A stretch of 64,000 bases of DNA from Trichaptum fuscoviolaceum (Eukaryota; Basidiomycota; Agaricomycetes; Hymenochaetales; Trichaptaceae), in assembly GCA_910574455.1 (NCBI GenBank), contig CAJSYZ010000009.1, positions 2,621,040 to 2,685,039 of the forward strand, in the 5' to 3' direction. The notes under the pieces are model-generated. The model had not been told where the DNA came from and searched no databases. It saw only the letters and a list, made by a program, of their open reading frames with translations. Made by a program: the position numbers and the translations under genes. This document shows positions 10,508-21,912 of this stretch, in pieces; position 1 is the first letter of the stretch, and every line of letters begins with the position of its first letter.

Positions 10508-13500
10508 GAGGGATTGGACCTGATCACCTCCCTCATTGCTTGTTCTATTGGGATTGATTCGCCACGGTAGGCAAAGAAAGCGGTGGCTGAATGGAAAATT
10601 GAGAAGTCATTGTTCGTGTCCAATTCAGCTGTTGGTTCGGCTCTGCCAGAGGAGCCCCTTAAGTTGGAGTTGTGCTTCTCGTACTTGTTGAATAAGTATT
10701 CTTTAATGAGCTGTCTGAGCTGTCGAAGCTCTGGATGGCCTTTTATCGCCGCAAGCGCGTTGAGCTGTTTCGGGTACACCTTACTGGACTCTGCAAGTAT
10801 AACAACAGAGAAGTCAGATGTGCAGCACCAAAAGCACGGGTTACTAAGTAATACTAACGTTGTTTCGAAGCCATTAACATCAAGCTCAAAGGGTCATTTC
10901 TGCCGCCCAAGCGAAGCTGGCATTCTACGCTATGAACCGCACCACACTGGGGCTCATCCACTGAACTTCCGGAATCCTCCAGGTCAGCAATTTCGATTTG
11001 CTCTTGGTTGCCCACAATGTCATCGAAGAAGTCCTCTGTATCATCGGCTGCCCCTGTTGTTTGTACGCCATGATGTTGCATCTGCTCCCTCTGGGTTGGG
11101 GCCTTCTCGGCGTCATCCGTCTTTGACTCTGACATATTTTTCCGCAAAACGTCTCGCAAGGCATTCCACATAGCCTCAGCCAGCGTATCGTCCAGCAGTC
11201 CACGCCTTTTGAAGTCTGCCCTCGACGCAATAAGTTTGCTGAGTCGTTGGTTTGCTGTGATCATCTGTCCCAAAGGATCATTTCTGTTCGAGCGCCGCCA
11301 TGTCTCCTTGACCGCGTGAATGTGTTTATTTTCTGTTATAGACGAACACAATCCGCTAGGAGCAGCAAAGAGAGGGATCATTGTTGGATAATGGACCATA
11401 GCATGTTGTCGTGGCAGTGAAAAATTATCCCGGATGCCCTTTGCTATGAATATTTGCCGATATTGATGATAGTGATCCAGAGAGGCTTTAATTTGATCAA
11501 GATTTGAGGCTGTAATTGTGTACCGACGCACAAGGTAACAGAAGTCCAGAAATGCACTCAATGCATGAATTATATCATCGTGCACAATGCCCACAATAGC
11601 CGGAAGATACACCTAAGTGGATTGCATCAGATATCAGCAAACCACCGCCTCGAGCGAGATGCAAAGACCACATACTTTCATAAGCGCCTTTGAATCATTA
11701 CCTGTCCATTGCTTGAAGCCTCGACCTTCAGGAAATCTGCGAAGACCAGGAAAAGGAGCAGCAACTCTGATTCTACGTGAAAGTTAGCAATGGTATTCAC
11801 ATTAAACGACTTGTAAGGTAATAGTGCCTTTTATCCACAATATCCAGCTCTGTCGTGGTCATGCACTGGCAAATCCACTCAACAAGATGGTCCTTGAACA
11901 CGCCTTTGATGATTTGGTGCAGCAGGTCCGGAGATATGAGATCGCATATATCTGCGCGCGGAAAGTCATTGGTGAAAGGCTACAGAACAACATACAAGTT
12001 GCAGAATACGCATCCAGTGAAGAAGTTGAAGTACGTACCACAATATCCTGGTGGAACCCATACTCTTTCCGGATTGTTGCTCTATTAATGTTGTTGCCAT
12101 CTACTTGATCTATCAATTGTTCGTGCAGCTCTTTTGTTCGAGGATTTGAAACAAATTCCAAATTATCTAGGTCCTTGTGAGGTGCTGTCATCTATGCCGC
12201 CACAGTAAGTCATTGCCTCAGACTCGGATATGATTTTGGGAAAGGACGGTACTTACTTGCAGCACCATCCAGTGCATATTGCGCATAGACTCACCTGTTC
12301 CGGATAATCGGCTATATACGAGCCGAGTCCGAGAACCGACCTACGCAAGTGACCATCAGGACACCGGAGAATGGTTAACTCAGTGTTTATGGACATGGCG
12401 GTCTTCAGTGAACTCAAGATTTTTGATATAGACGAATGAAAAATTTGATGTCGAAAGCGGCGGAATTCATCTGACTTTTTGTATTGCCGCTCAGCTGCAA
12501 AATGTGTCAGAGCTAATCAAATATTACGGTATGATACACACTCTTTGGTATTGCTAGAAATGCTACAAGCTGGACTGTATTCAATTTCTGTGACCGCCGG
12601 GCCTTGTTAGATACATTCCCGATGGAGAGATACAACGGATAGTATTCGTTATTTCCAGTTCCGACAGAGACTGTTGTCTTATCGCTCCCTAAGATCACCG
12701 GAACAAACATAGATCCATGGACTGCTTTATCTTCGGCGTAGATCTTGTTCTAGGTCAAGGATAATCTGCATGTTTCCTGCGAGTTTATGATTCATGACCT
12801 ACAGCCTGTTCCCAAGCAAAATTTCCGGACATGTAATTTCTGAATACTCGTTCTTTGTCATCAGAGTCCTCCTTCGGCTGATACTCGCGAAACGGGACAT
12901 AGTCAAATTCGCCTTCCAACGCCGGATTGTCCACCAAATTCCGGATCACTTCCAGAGGATCCCGATACCATACATCATATTCTTTCCTCTTCCATGACTC
13001 GGTGTTCTCGTTTGTTGCCTTTTGGCCATTGTCGTCCGTGTAGAAGTTACTAAAGGACTTCCAAGACACATCACCGACTTCCGTAGCGTCAATGACGGTG
13101 TACAAATTTTGTGCGTCTCCATCAAGTAGCGAACTAGTTATACCTAGATCCGAGTCATTGTCAGGCTCTGTCGTATCCAATTCGGAACATCCGCCAGATT
13201 TTACATTCTCCGCCACCTGAATCAGCTGATAAGCCTTCATGATTCCGAGAATTTTTGTTATGTTCCCAGCTGACATTTGCTCTTCCCGATACAGAAAATC
13301 TGCGAGCTCGAAATCTGCTCTGCACGAATAGGGAAACCAGACATTAGACACAGGTTCATTTCGCGGAACGGGTGGTTCTTCATTTTCTAAGGAAATTCCT
13401 GCCGCATCGCATGGCGTGGCTGCACGGTGTCAGGTGTCAGAGTACTGCAGTAAACCGGGGACAATAAACATGGCACGCACCATTCAAGTATCTGTGATAC

Positions 13501-13988
13501 ACCTTCAAGTTATCCTCGCTCTCCTTATAATCTCCAATGTCGGAGTCCAAATCTTCAGAGGATGCGCTACGGCCATCACTTCCGGTGACAGAATGATGGG
13601 ACAGAGAATCAGCTCCGTCTAAATCTTGAAGCAGCTCGTCTCGGCCTATGCTAAGCATCGAGATATCCTGCGTAAGTATAGAGATGTCGTAATCGTAACT
13701 TGAAGAGCCGCAGCCCATTTTATCTTCAAGTTGACCCTCGACCCGGAGTTCGGGGGAGTTCGAGATACTTATAGGTTCTGGAACTTGTGCGGGTCGAATG
13801 GGTGATGAATCATAACCATAAGCAGCAGGTCCTGATGCAAATGATGATGGATGAGCTGAGTATTCATGTCTTGTTCTTGCGGATTGATTCTTAAACCTTC
13901 TGTCGCAGTCGGAGAAGGTACATCGAATGGATGGGGGGAAGAAATCAGTAAAATGAACGGGTTTGGGCTTTCGCCGTGTTACCGGCAT

Positions 13989-14565
13989 CGACTTGGATGC
14001 AACCTATAGTAGTACCTATTAGCAACTTGAAGTCGACTTTTGACTTACTTCGACTTTTGACTTACTAAGTTAGAACATGAATCCCCAGCCTCAGGCTGAA
14101 GCTGTCAACTTGAACTTGAAGTAGCACTGGCAGCGAATCGAGTTCGCCAAGGTGGACTCGCGTAGTAGGAGCTAGTAGTAGTCTACCTGGCAGATTTGCT
14201 AGTAGTACGGTAGAAGGCTGCGGCTGAGTGCCTTGACTCACTGACTGCCAGTTCCAGTGTCAGGCTTGCCGTCTCGGTCGCCGGAATCCGAGTCGGAGTG
14301 CAACTTCAAGTTGAAGCCTGCCAGTGCCAGTCTGAGTGAGCCTGAGTGCCAGTGCCAGCGCCAGTGCCAGGTACGGCCGTGACTCAGGCTCGCTCACTGG
14401 CACTCCGAGTCACTGCCAGTGGCAGGCTGGCAGTGGGCGTAAATTTTCCTTGAATAGGCGCCCTCATCTTCAACTTGAACTTTAACTTGCACCTTTGACT
14501 CTGAGTCGACTCACCATCGATATTCATAGCACCTGCCAGTGTGCCCCTATTACTACTGCACAGGA
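13989..14565. promoter_or_regulatory. Repeat-rich divergent spacer between transposase and partner gene
   Basis: 577 bp between two outward-facing starts (13988 minus, 14566 plus). Contains a direct repeat CTTCGACTTTTGACTTACT-like (14035-14065), many CAACTTGAA/TTCAAGTT motifs, clustered TGCCAGTG/CACTGGCA units (14330-14440), and GTAGTAG/CTACTAC runs (14160-14215). Such arrays could bind the transposase or drive both genes (inference). Confidence 0.5.
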
Positions 14566-17490
14566 ATGTTAACTCAAAGACAGACGCGGGCTAAGAATAG
14601 CGATCAGCATCCGGGAGCGGTAGTCAATAAGCTGCGAACACGTCGAACGAAAGAGGAGATATTGAGGGAGAAGGAAGGGAAGGAGAGAAGGAGAGAAGAA
14701 CAGGCATCAAAGCGTGATGAGGCATTGAGGGAGAAGGAGGAGAAGGAAAAACAGAAGGAAGAACGGGCAGCTCTGCGCGAAGCTGCGGCACAGCAAGCCG
14801 CGTATGCGAGAGAGAAGAGAAAACTCATCGCGGAACAGAAACGGGCAGCGAAAGAACAAGAGGCATCTGAGAAGGTACGCAAGAAAAGAACTGCAGCAGA
14901 GCAAACAGGAAACAGCCATACTGGAGACGATGGAGCTTGAGAACAATTTGTCAAAGGCTCTTGACATTCGCACCCATATGGGCTCAACTGCACCTAAGCT
15001 GGCTGGCACTGGCAAACGAGGGCGAAACAAGTCGAAAGGCGTCCCTGAAACTAGTGAGTCCTTATCTTCAAGTCAGCAACAGTCGAGTTATGAGATATGG
15101 GCATAACAGGTTCAACGAACGATGAAAAAGACAGCTCTTGTGCAGCTGAAGACGGCGAACATTTAAAGATTCGTAAGTTGTTTGCCTTTATGACTTTAGA
15201 CTCCAAGGGTGACCACTTTAACTCACATAATGATGCAGCTAACTCTGATGCGCCCAACAGAGCGCGCGCAAAGAAAGTTAGGAAAAAGGATACCAGAGGT
15301 GCACTTCCTTTCCGTACTCGCGTGCAGGGTGCAAAGGGTTCAAATAGTGCCATAAGTGGCACCGGATATCATAGTACGCTTGCAGGACAAAACAGCAGTC
15401 TTTCTGGTGAGGATACAGACATGATAGAGTCGCCCAATACGTCGAAGCAGAACAATAGGACAAAGCGACCTGTTAGGGCACTTCGCAACACAGATGGATC
15501 CACATTCTTCGGCGGAGAGGGCAGAAACCCTGAGGTCGCAGGGACAGAGGAGATCGACTTGTGAGTTTTAAGTCGTACTACTACTCAACCGTTGGCATCA
15601 TAGTACGAAAGATCAATTTCAAACAAATTCAAGTTGATAGTAAGTGTGAAGCTTGATTTAGACTCAGCTACTTGAAGCTTATCCGACATTGTACTACAGA
15701 TTAGTATTACTACTACTAACTTGAGCCTGAGTGCGCCTGGCAACACCGTGCCAGTGACCGGCTTGACCGGCGCGCGGCGGTGCCACACTCAGGTTGGCAC
15801 TTAACTGTGACCCCAAGATGCCACCCGGGTTGGCAAGTTGCAGCTTCTTCACTTATAATGCTCACATTCTTATCTTTATTACAAGTTGTGAGCCTGGCTG
15901 ACACAAGGAAAAACTAGGCTCCCCGTCTCGGCGCAAGACGATGCGAACTTTAGTCCTTGGGAGGATGAGGGAGTGACAGTAACCCTCACAAGTTTCCAAG
16001 GTGTAAAGAATAGCTCAGCTAGCGAACGACAGACGGCACATCTCGTTGACTCCGACACTGATATTGTGAGTTGGATGGAGCATTAATTAGACTGGCAGAG
16101 GAAATCTTAATATATTGATTGTGCGTTTAATTAGGACGTGAGTAGACTGACAATACCGACCCAAGCCAATGTAAGTGCCGCTTATACTTCAAAGAAATCG
16201 TTTGATTCACAATAACTATACGTCAGTGGAGTCTCATGCACAACGATGGCTATCTAACAATTTTTCTGTATCGTAACAGGATGGAGCTAGCAGCAAATTG
16301 AAGAAAAGGAAGCTATCCCGCGACACTCTCTCCGAGTTGCAGGCTCATATAACACTGGTAAGCGGCTTCATAATCTCCTGTTTTGTTCAAGCTACTTATT
16401 TTTCTTTCTTTATGCACTGGAGAAGAAGAATATCAAGGGACAATCGGGCATTCAGGTGAGTTCTACACAACAAAGCATGGACTTGGTGCCATACTTTGTT
16501 GTGGCCTCCGGCGTCGAATATACTTCCTTCATTACTTACCAAATTGTACTCTGAATAGGGCGCAAGCATGATGAACATCGTCAACTCCCAACTCGATGTA
16601 TTGGTAAGTTTATTCTGCTTTTAATCCTCACCCGTATACTCATCTATTTTCCCGTCAGGACGGTATTTCTGTTGAGGGTCATAGGGGGCAGTCTCCAGCG
16701 TCGCATCTACAGATACAGGTATGTGTAGGCATCGACACTCATTAGGATTACTTTTGGTGCCCCTTTCTTTGGCAAGTATCTGGATGTCCACTAAACCTTG
16801 TTTATGTGTAGGACAGCATGATTGTGAATAATAAGAAGAGGAAGTTGCCGCCTGACTCAAACTCACATATCGATGTGGTAATTCGTACTCTTCCACCCAA
16901 TTTCAAAAGCACTTCCTTACTATCTAAAACAGGCTAGCATGAACGTGTATATGAAGAAGCCTCCATCCCAGGCTGCCTCAACAGTTAGTGTCAATCACAT
17001 CTAATTTCCATTTCATATTGTTTTCTGATCAAGCGACAAGGACTTAAATACTGCTAAGGAGAGTGAACCGCAAGACAGTCATTCTCAGGCTGATATACTG
17101 GTATTTAATTCTCTTCGAGCTTCCCTTGGTAAGAACTCCTCTAATTGCTACAGATGAAATCTACTACCTCTGTTCGCAATCTGAAGAGGTCACTGGCGGT
17201 TCATGCACATCATATTGCAAGTGTGAGCTAATTGCTGCAATTGATTCGGTACTTATTCTCGGTTCTTCTGACAGGCAAGTGGTCGTGAGGCGTTGCCAAC
17301 ACCACAAGCACAATCACCTGCGATGACGACAGTATCCTTCAGTCCCAAACCCAAAGTGCTCGCAACCAAGGCTCATCTTGGTCATCGCAAAGTCTCTCGG
17401 ACTACTAGCTCTGTGCGTTGATCCATTCATGTTTGTGACATGCATCCACTAACTTGCTTACATGCAGACATCTGTAGGACTTGAGGATAA

Positions 17491-18066
17491 TGTTACGACC
17501 TAGAGTGGTTCCTTCGCCTTCGAGACCCTGAATCGGACACAGACGACGATCGGACGCAATGAGCGGTGGTTCTCACTCTGAGAAGCACTTTACAAGTCAA
17601 TTAAGCTATTCTACACATCAGAGCTAAAGATAAACACATCACCTGAGAAGCACTTTACAAGAGGCCAAAAGTGGAGTGCTTTGCAGGGGGGTCCGCGGTT
17701 TTGATGAACAAAGGCAAAAACTATACAGTACCAAGCCACTGGACCCTGATCCGACTAGGTCCGACCTATACCGCTGACGTAAGTCGGAGTTCGGGGTCCC
17801 GCTCTAGTCGGGGTCCCGCATTGGTAGAGCGGAGGTTCGAGTTGGAGTGGCGGAAGAAAGAAAGAAAAGAGAATTGCTTGCAGGGCGCTTGTCCTAGCGG
17901 CCTGCAAACATACAGGCAAGTAATCTACGCAAAAAGGAAGAGAATCGGAGTTAAAGAAAGTCCGGTTTCGGACCGGACATGTCGGGGATCCGACTCGGAG
18001 TATGATCGTAAAAGAAAATAAAGGAAAAATAAAAGAAATAAAATAACCTGAGGCGGATTCCTGACA
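17491..18066 (-). repeat. 3' LTR of the chromovirus
   Basis: 576 bp, plus-strand TGTTACGACC to CCTGACA; direct repeat of 23253-23829. Confidence 0.96.
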
Positions 18067-18108
18067 TTATCCCCCTCCAAGGGCGCTCCTAAAGAGCGCG
18101 CGCGTTCG

Positions 18109-21100
18109 TTAGTGAATGGCGTCGGGGTACCGACGATAGAACTTTCGGATAACGGCGGGGGCATGCTCCATGTTCGCGGCATCGATCCATTGGTCTTCCT
18201 CGGGTCCATAGCCTTTCCAGCGAACCAAATACTGCAGAGTCCGACCTCGACCGCTTCGGCGCGAATTAAGGACTTCGGATACTTTGTATTCGATGTCGCC
18301 GTCGACGTTTACGGGCTCTGGCGGTGTCTGGACGCGACCAGGAATAGTGTCCGGTGTATACTTCGTGAGAAGCGACACATGGAACACTGGGTGAATCCGC
18401 ATAGTCGCAGGCAGCTGAAGCTCGTAATTCAAGAGTCCGATCTTCCGCAAAACCGTGTAGGGTCCGAGTCTCCGCGGATTCAGCTTGCGCGTGCCCGGTA
18501 TTGCAATATTCCGTGCGTCGAGCCATACCTTGTCTCCTGGTCGGATGTCCGGCGTGTCTGCATGTCCCTGGTCGTAATACCGCTTCATCCGCTCCGCTGC
18601 GACTTCGAGAGCCGCGCGAGCGTCCTCCTGAGCCTTCTGAAGCAGGTCGAGTCGGTCATCCGCTGCGGGTACCGTCGAAAGTCCGGCACTCGGTACAATG
18701 GTGAACTCGGGGTCGTATCCATACAACAGCGCGAAGGGAGACACCTTGGTAGCGGAGTGCGCTCGAGTGTTGTGCGCAAACTCCGCCATGGGCAGTAACT
18801 CCGACCAATTTTCCTGTTGGACGTCGGTGAACGCGCGGAGATATTGTTCCAACTCCTGGTTCACCCGCTCGGTCTGACCGTCCGTTTGCGGGTGGAAGGA
18901 TGTCGATGTCGCGCCCTCGATCCCGAGTCGATGGAGTACCGCTTTCATAAACCGGGAGACAAACTGTGTACCCCGGTCCGAAATGACTTTGCGCGGTGTG
19001 CCATGGTGTTTCCAGACTTCGGACACAAACAAGTCGGCCGTCCGCGCGGAGTCAATATCCGAGGTCGTCGGTATGAAATGGGCCTGCTTGGTGAGTCGGT
19101 CTACAACCACAAAGATGGCGTCGTATTCGCCGGACTGTGGCAGCTGGGTGATGAAGTCGCAAGAAATGACCTGCCACGGTCCGTCTGGTACTTTGTTGGG
19201 CTGAAGCGGACCCACCGGACGTTGCGGGATGTTCTTCGTCCGCATACAAGTGTCACAGCCCGACACGTACCGCTCGACGAAGGTAGACATACCAGGCCAC
19301 CAGTAATTCCGACTCACCAGCTCGTAGGTCTTCCAACGACCCGGATGTCCGACCGGAAGCGAATCGTGGTGTAACTTGACGATATCGCGGCGGATCTCCT
19401 CGTCCTTCGGCACATAGACCTTACCCCGGTACAGCAGCAGCCCATCCTCCGTGTTCCACTCCTCCAGATCGTTCGCCAGCGCGCGCGGAGCCCCTTCCTT
19501 CACTTTCTCAATCGCCTCGACCAATTCCTCGTCAAACCTCTCGGACTCCCGAATCCTTCGCAACAACTCCGTATCCCCCTCTGCCCGGACCATCCCTCGT
19601 CGCATCGCCAACGTATAGAAGCGGTTCGTGTCCAGAAGGACCTTGTTCGTATTGTCCGGTCCATCAGGACAAAGATCTTCGCGCCTGGACAAAGCATCCG
19701 GCTTTCCACCGAGTCGTCCGGGACGGTGATGGATTAGAAAGTCAAAACGGCTAAGGAACAAGCTCCAGCGGGCCTGACGTCTCGTAAGGTTTCGGGCTTC
19801 CGCAAAGAAGAGCAGGTTGCGGTGGTCCGACACAATATCAATTTTGTGCGGACTTCCTTCGAGATAGTGCCGCCACTCGTCCAAGGCTCGGACGATGGCT
19901 AGGAGCTCCTTGTCATGGATCTCATAGTTCCTCTCCGCGTCGCCCAGGGACTTCGAATAGTAGGCCACTGGGTGAATGTCACCATCTGGTCCGATCTGCG
20001 AAAGTACCGCTCCGGTCGCGAAGTCCGATGCATCACATTCGAGGATGAAGGGTTTCTCGAGGTCGGGCATCGCAAGGACCGGTGCCTCCGCAAACTTCTT
20101 CTTCAGACCATCGAAGGACTCTTGCTGGCGGGTAGTCCAGCGCCACTGGACATCCTTCCGCAACAATTCGGTCATGGGAACCGCCAGCTTCGAGAAGTCC
20201 TTGATAAAACGTCGGTAGAAGTTTGCGAACCCCAAGAAAGCCTGAATGTCCTTCACCTTCGCCGGAGTCGGCCAGTCGGCCACCGCTTCGACCTTCTTCG
20301 GATCCATCGAGATAATTCCAGAGCCAATGATCATGCCCAAGTACTCGATGGAGTCCTTGTGGAACTCGCACTTTTCGGGCTTACAGAACAGGTCATACTT
20401 TTCCAAACGTCGGAGTACCTCCTTAACGTGTTCCTCGTGCTCCGACTCGTTCTCCGAAAATATGCAGATGTCATCGAGGTAGATAATGACAATAACATCC
20501 AGCATGTCCTTGAAGAGCTCGTTCATCATCCGCTGGAACGTAGCGGGTGCGTTCGTAAGTCCGAAAGTCATAACGGTCGGTTCGAAGTGTCCTTCCTGAG
20601 TCCGAAAAGCAGCCTTCCACTCGTCGCCTTCCTTGATGCGGATATTGTTGTATCCAGCCCGCAAGTCGAGCTTGGTGAAAACGCGGGCCTTCTTCAAGGA
20701 ATCGATGAGTTCGGTGGTCAGGGGAAGCGGGTACCGATTTTTGACGGTGATCTCGTTGAGTTTTCGGTAGTCGACGACCATCCGAAGCGATCCGTCCTTC
20801 TTCTTGATGAAGAAGACCGGAGCAGCGGCGGGGGACTTCGACGGACGGATGTAGCCCTTGCGGAGGTTCTCCTCAATGAACTCCTTCAAGGCTGCACGTT
20901 CCGCCGGTGCCATAGGATAGATCTTGCTGTACGAAGGGGTCGATCCGGGCTCCAAGTCGATCGCATGGTCAAACGGCTTCCTTTCGGGCAACCGTTCGGC
21001 CTCTGACTTCAAAAACACCTTCGCAAACTCGCGGTACTGCGGGGGGACCATCTCCTCGAAGGACTTATCGCCCTCCTTCACTGCCGACTTCTCCGCAATC

Positions 21101-21912
21101 GCCTGCGACCAGGTATACGAGGCCGCAACTTTATGCACAAAGTCCGGATCGTCCGCCACATAGAACTGCTCTGCATCATGGTAGATGTCCATGTACTTTT
21201 CGGAGTACCGAAATCCGGGGGGAATCTTCGCAAGGTCGTCAGACTCACGGTCCGACTCATCTGAATCATCACCGACTTCCGCAACGCAGACTCTCGCATG
21301 GGGCTGCGGTCGCGGTCGCATCTGTCGACTGTTCTTGCATCGCACGGCCCGCAACTTGCGAACGGCGCGGGGTAGCGGTTGTCCGGCTTCTACGACTCTT
21401 GCCGCTTCGACGGGGCGGCATTCATTCGGACATCGCGTAAAGCTGATTGTCTCGTCGTTCCAATCAATCTCCGGGTTATGGTGGTGTAGCCAATCTATCC
21501 CAATGATCAACGGATAGTCTCCGATGTTTGCCACTGTGGCATCGACTTCTTCTTTGTGTCCACCGATCTCCAGAGTAAGTCGGACTTGGTCTGTAATCGG
21601 ACCACTCTGGTTCAGCGAATCGTCGGCGTTGTACACCTTGATTGGTCGGTCGAGAGGACGAGTACGTAGTCCGAACTTCCGCACCAGCTTCTGGTTGATA
21701 ATCACCAAAAATGCACCGCAGTCTAGCAGCGCTCTCATGCTCAAAATCTTTCGGCCGTCACTTATTCTCACTGGGACATGGATGAATCGACGCAAACTCT
21801 TGTGTATTAGCGAAGTACGATTGTACACAGAGGGATCGGATACATCATCATCTAACAGCGAAAATCGGTTTGGGGTCTTTGGCGGAACGACCGCGCGCCT
21901 AGACCCACTCAA
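18109..21912 (-). CDS. pol: Pol polyprotein of the chromovirus
   Basis: 1267 codons, no internal stop. In order: an aspartic protease-like segment with ALLDCGAF (about residue 65; Cys where Ser/Thr is usual after the catalytic Asp); a reverse transcriptase with KLDLRAGYNNIRI, MTFGLTNAPATFQRMM and the YLDD catalytic box (about residues 330-480); RNase H-like domain with ILECDASDFATGAVL; the integrase HHCC zinc region (HHDSLPVGH...CDTC) and catalytic core with SCDFI, VISDRGTQFVS and the downstream E in TDGQTERVNQELEQ; and a C-terminal chromodomain (YLVRWKGYGPEEDQW, about residue 1230). The open frame begins at a TTG, not an ATG, 1 nt upstream of the gag stop codon, so it is most simply made as a -1 frameshift fusion to Gag. 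Confidence 0.95.
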   Translation of the reverse strand: MSGSRRAVVPPKTPNRFSLLDDDVSDPSVYNRTSLIHKSLRRFIHVPVRISDGRKILSMRALLDCGAFLVIINQKLVRKFGLRTRPLDRPIKVYNADDSLNQSGPITDQVRLTLEIGGHKEEVDATVANIGDYPLIIGIDWLHHHNPEIDWNDETISFTRCPNECRPVEAARVVEAGQPLPRAVRKLRAVRCKNSRQMRPRPQPHARVCVAEVGDDSDESDRESDDLAKIPPGFRYSEKYMDIYHDAEQFYVADDPDFVHKVAASYTWSQAIAEKSAVKEGDKSFEEMVPPQYREFAKVFLKSEAERLPERKPFDHAIDLEPGSTPSYSKIYPMAPAERAALKEFIEENLRKGYIRPSKSPAAAPVFFIKKKDGSLRMVVDYRKLNEITVKNRYPLPLTTELIDSLKKARVFTKLDLRAGYNNIRIKEGDEWKAAFRTQEGHFEPTVMTFGLTNAPATFQRMMNELFKDMLDVIVIIYLDDICIFSENESEHEEHVKEVLRRLEKYDLFCKPEKCEFHKDSIEYLGMIIGSGIISMDPKKVEAVADWPTPAKVKDIQAFLGFANFYRRFIKDFSKLAVPMTELLRKDVQWRWTTRQQESFDGLKKKFAEAPVLAMPDLEKPFILECDASDFATGAVLSQIGPDGDIHPVAYYSKSLGDAERNYEIHDKELLAIVRALDEWRHYLEGSPHKIDIVSDHRNLLFFAEARNLTRRQARWSLFLSRFDFLIHHRPGRLGGKPDALSRREDLCPDGPDNTNKVLLDTNRFYTLAMRRGMVRAEGDTELLRRIRESERFDEELVEAIEKVKEGAPRALANDLEEWNTEDGLLLYRGKVYVPKDEEIRRDIVKLHHDSLPVGHPGRWKTYELVSRNYWWPGMSTFVERYVSGCDTCMRTKNIPQRPVGPLQPNKVPDGPWQVISCDFITQLPQSGEYDAIFVVVDRLTKQAHFIPTTSDIDSARTADLFVSEVWKHHGTPRKVISDRGTQFVSRFMKAVLHRLGIEGATSTSFHPQTDGQTERVNQELEQYLRAFTDVQQENWSELLPMAEFAHNTRAHSATKVSPFALLYGYDPEFTIVPSAGLSTVPAADDRLDLLQKAQEDARAALEVAAERMKRYYDQGHADTPDIRPGDKVWLDARNIAIPGTRKLNPRRLGPYTVLRKIGLLNYELQLPATMRIHPVFHVSLLTKYTPDTIPGRVQTPPEPVNVDGDIEYKVSEVLNSRRSGRGRTLQYLVRWKGYGPEEDQWIDAANMEHAPAVIRKFYRRYPDAIH

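Larger units (their letters stand above)
5985..13988 (-). pseudogene. Plavaka-type transposase, split by an LTR element
   Basis: Multi-exon gene on the minus strand. It starts with a C2H2-like zinc finger (CTFSDCDRRF...H-x4-H) at 13988, then a region with NVWFPYSCRADFELADFLY (exon 13351-12785), FVPVILGSDKTTVSVGTGN (12710-12540), VYLPAIVGIVHDDIIHALS (11612 on) and a C-terminal part with YVNRFADMHMHE just before the stop at 5985. These segments are characteristic of Plavaka transposases (related to the KDZ group), recognised from family knowledge. The 4.0 kb LTR element at 6477-10507 sits inside the last coding region. The codons before it (REVIRSNPS) and after it (WRGKARHDAV) read on in one frame if the element and one copy of the GAGGG duplication are removed, so the gene was probably intact until that insertion. 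Exon borders elsewhere were not fully resolved. Confidence 0.85.

Noticed and set aside
13989..14460. CRISPR-like array from the repeated TGCCAGTG units
   Set aside because: Units are short, irregular and without spacers of even length; eukaryotic context.
17815..17860. tRNA-like sequence (TTGGTAGAGCGGAGGTTCGAG) in the LTR
   Set aside because: Resembles box A/B words, but no cloverleaf with acceptor and anticodon stems can be drawn; it is part of the chromovirus LTR and repeats in both copies.
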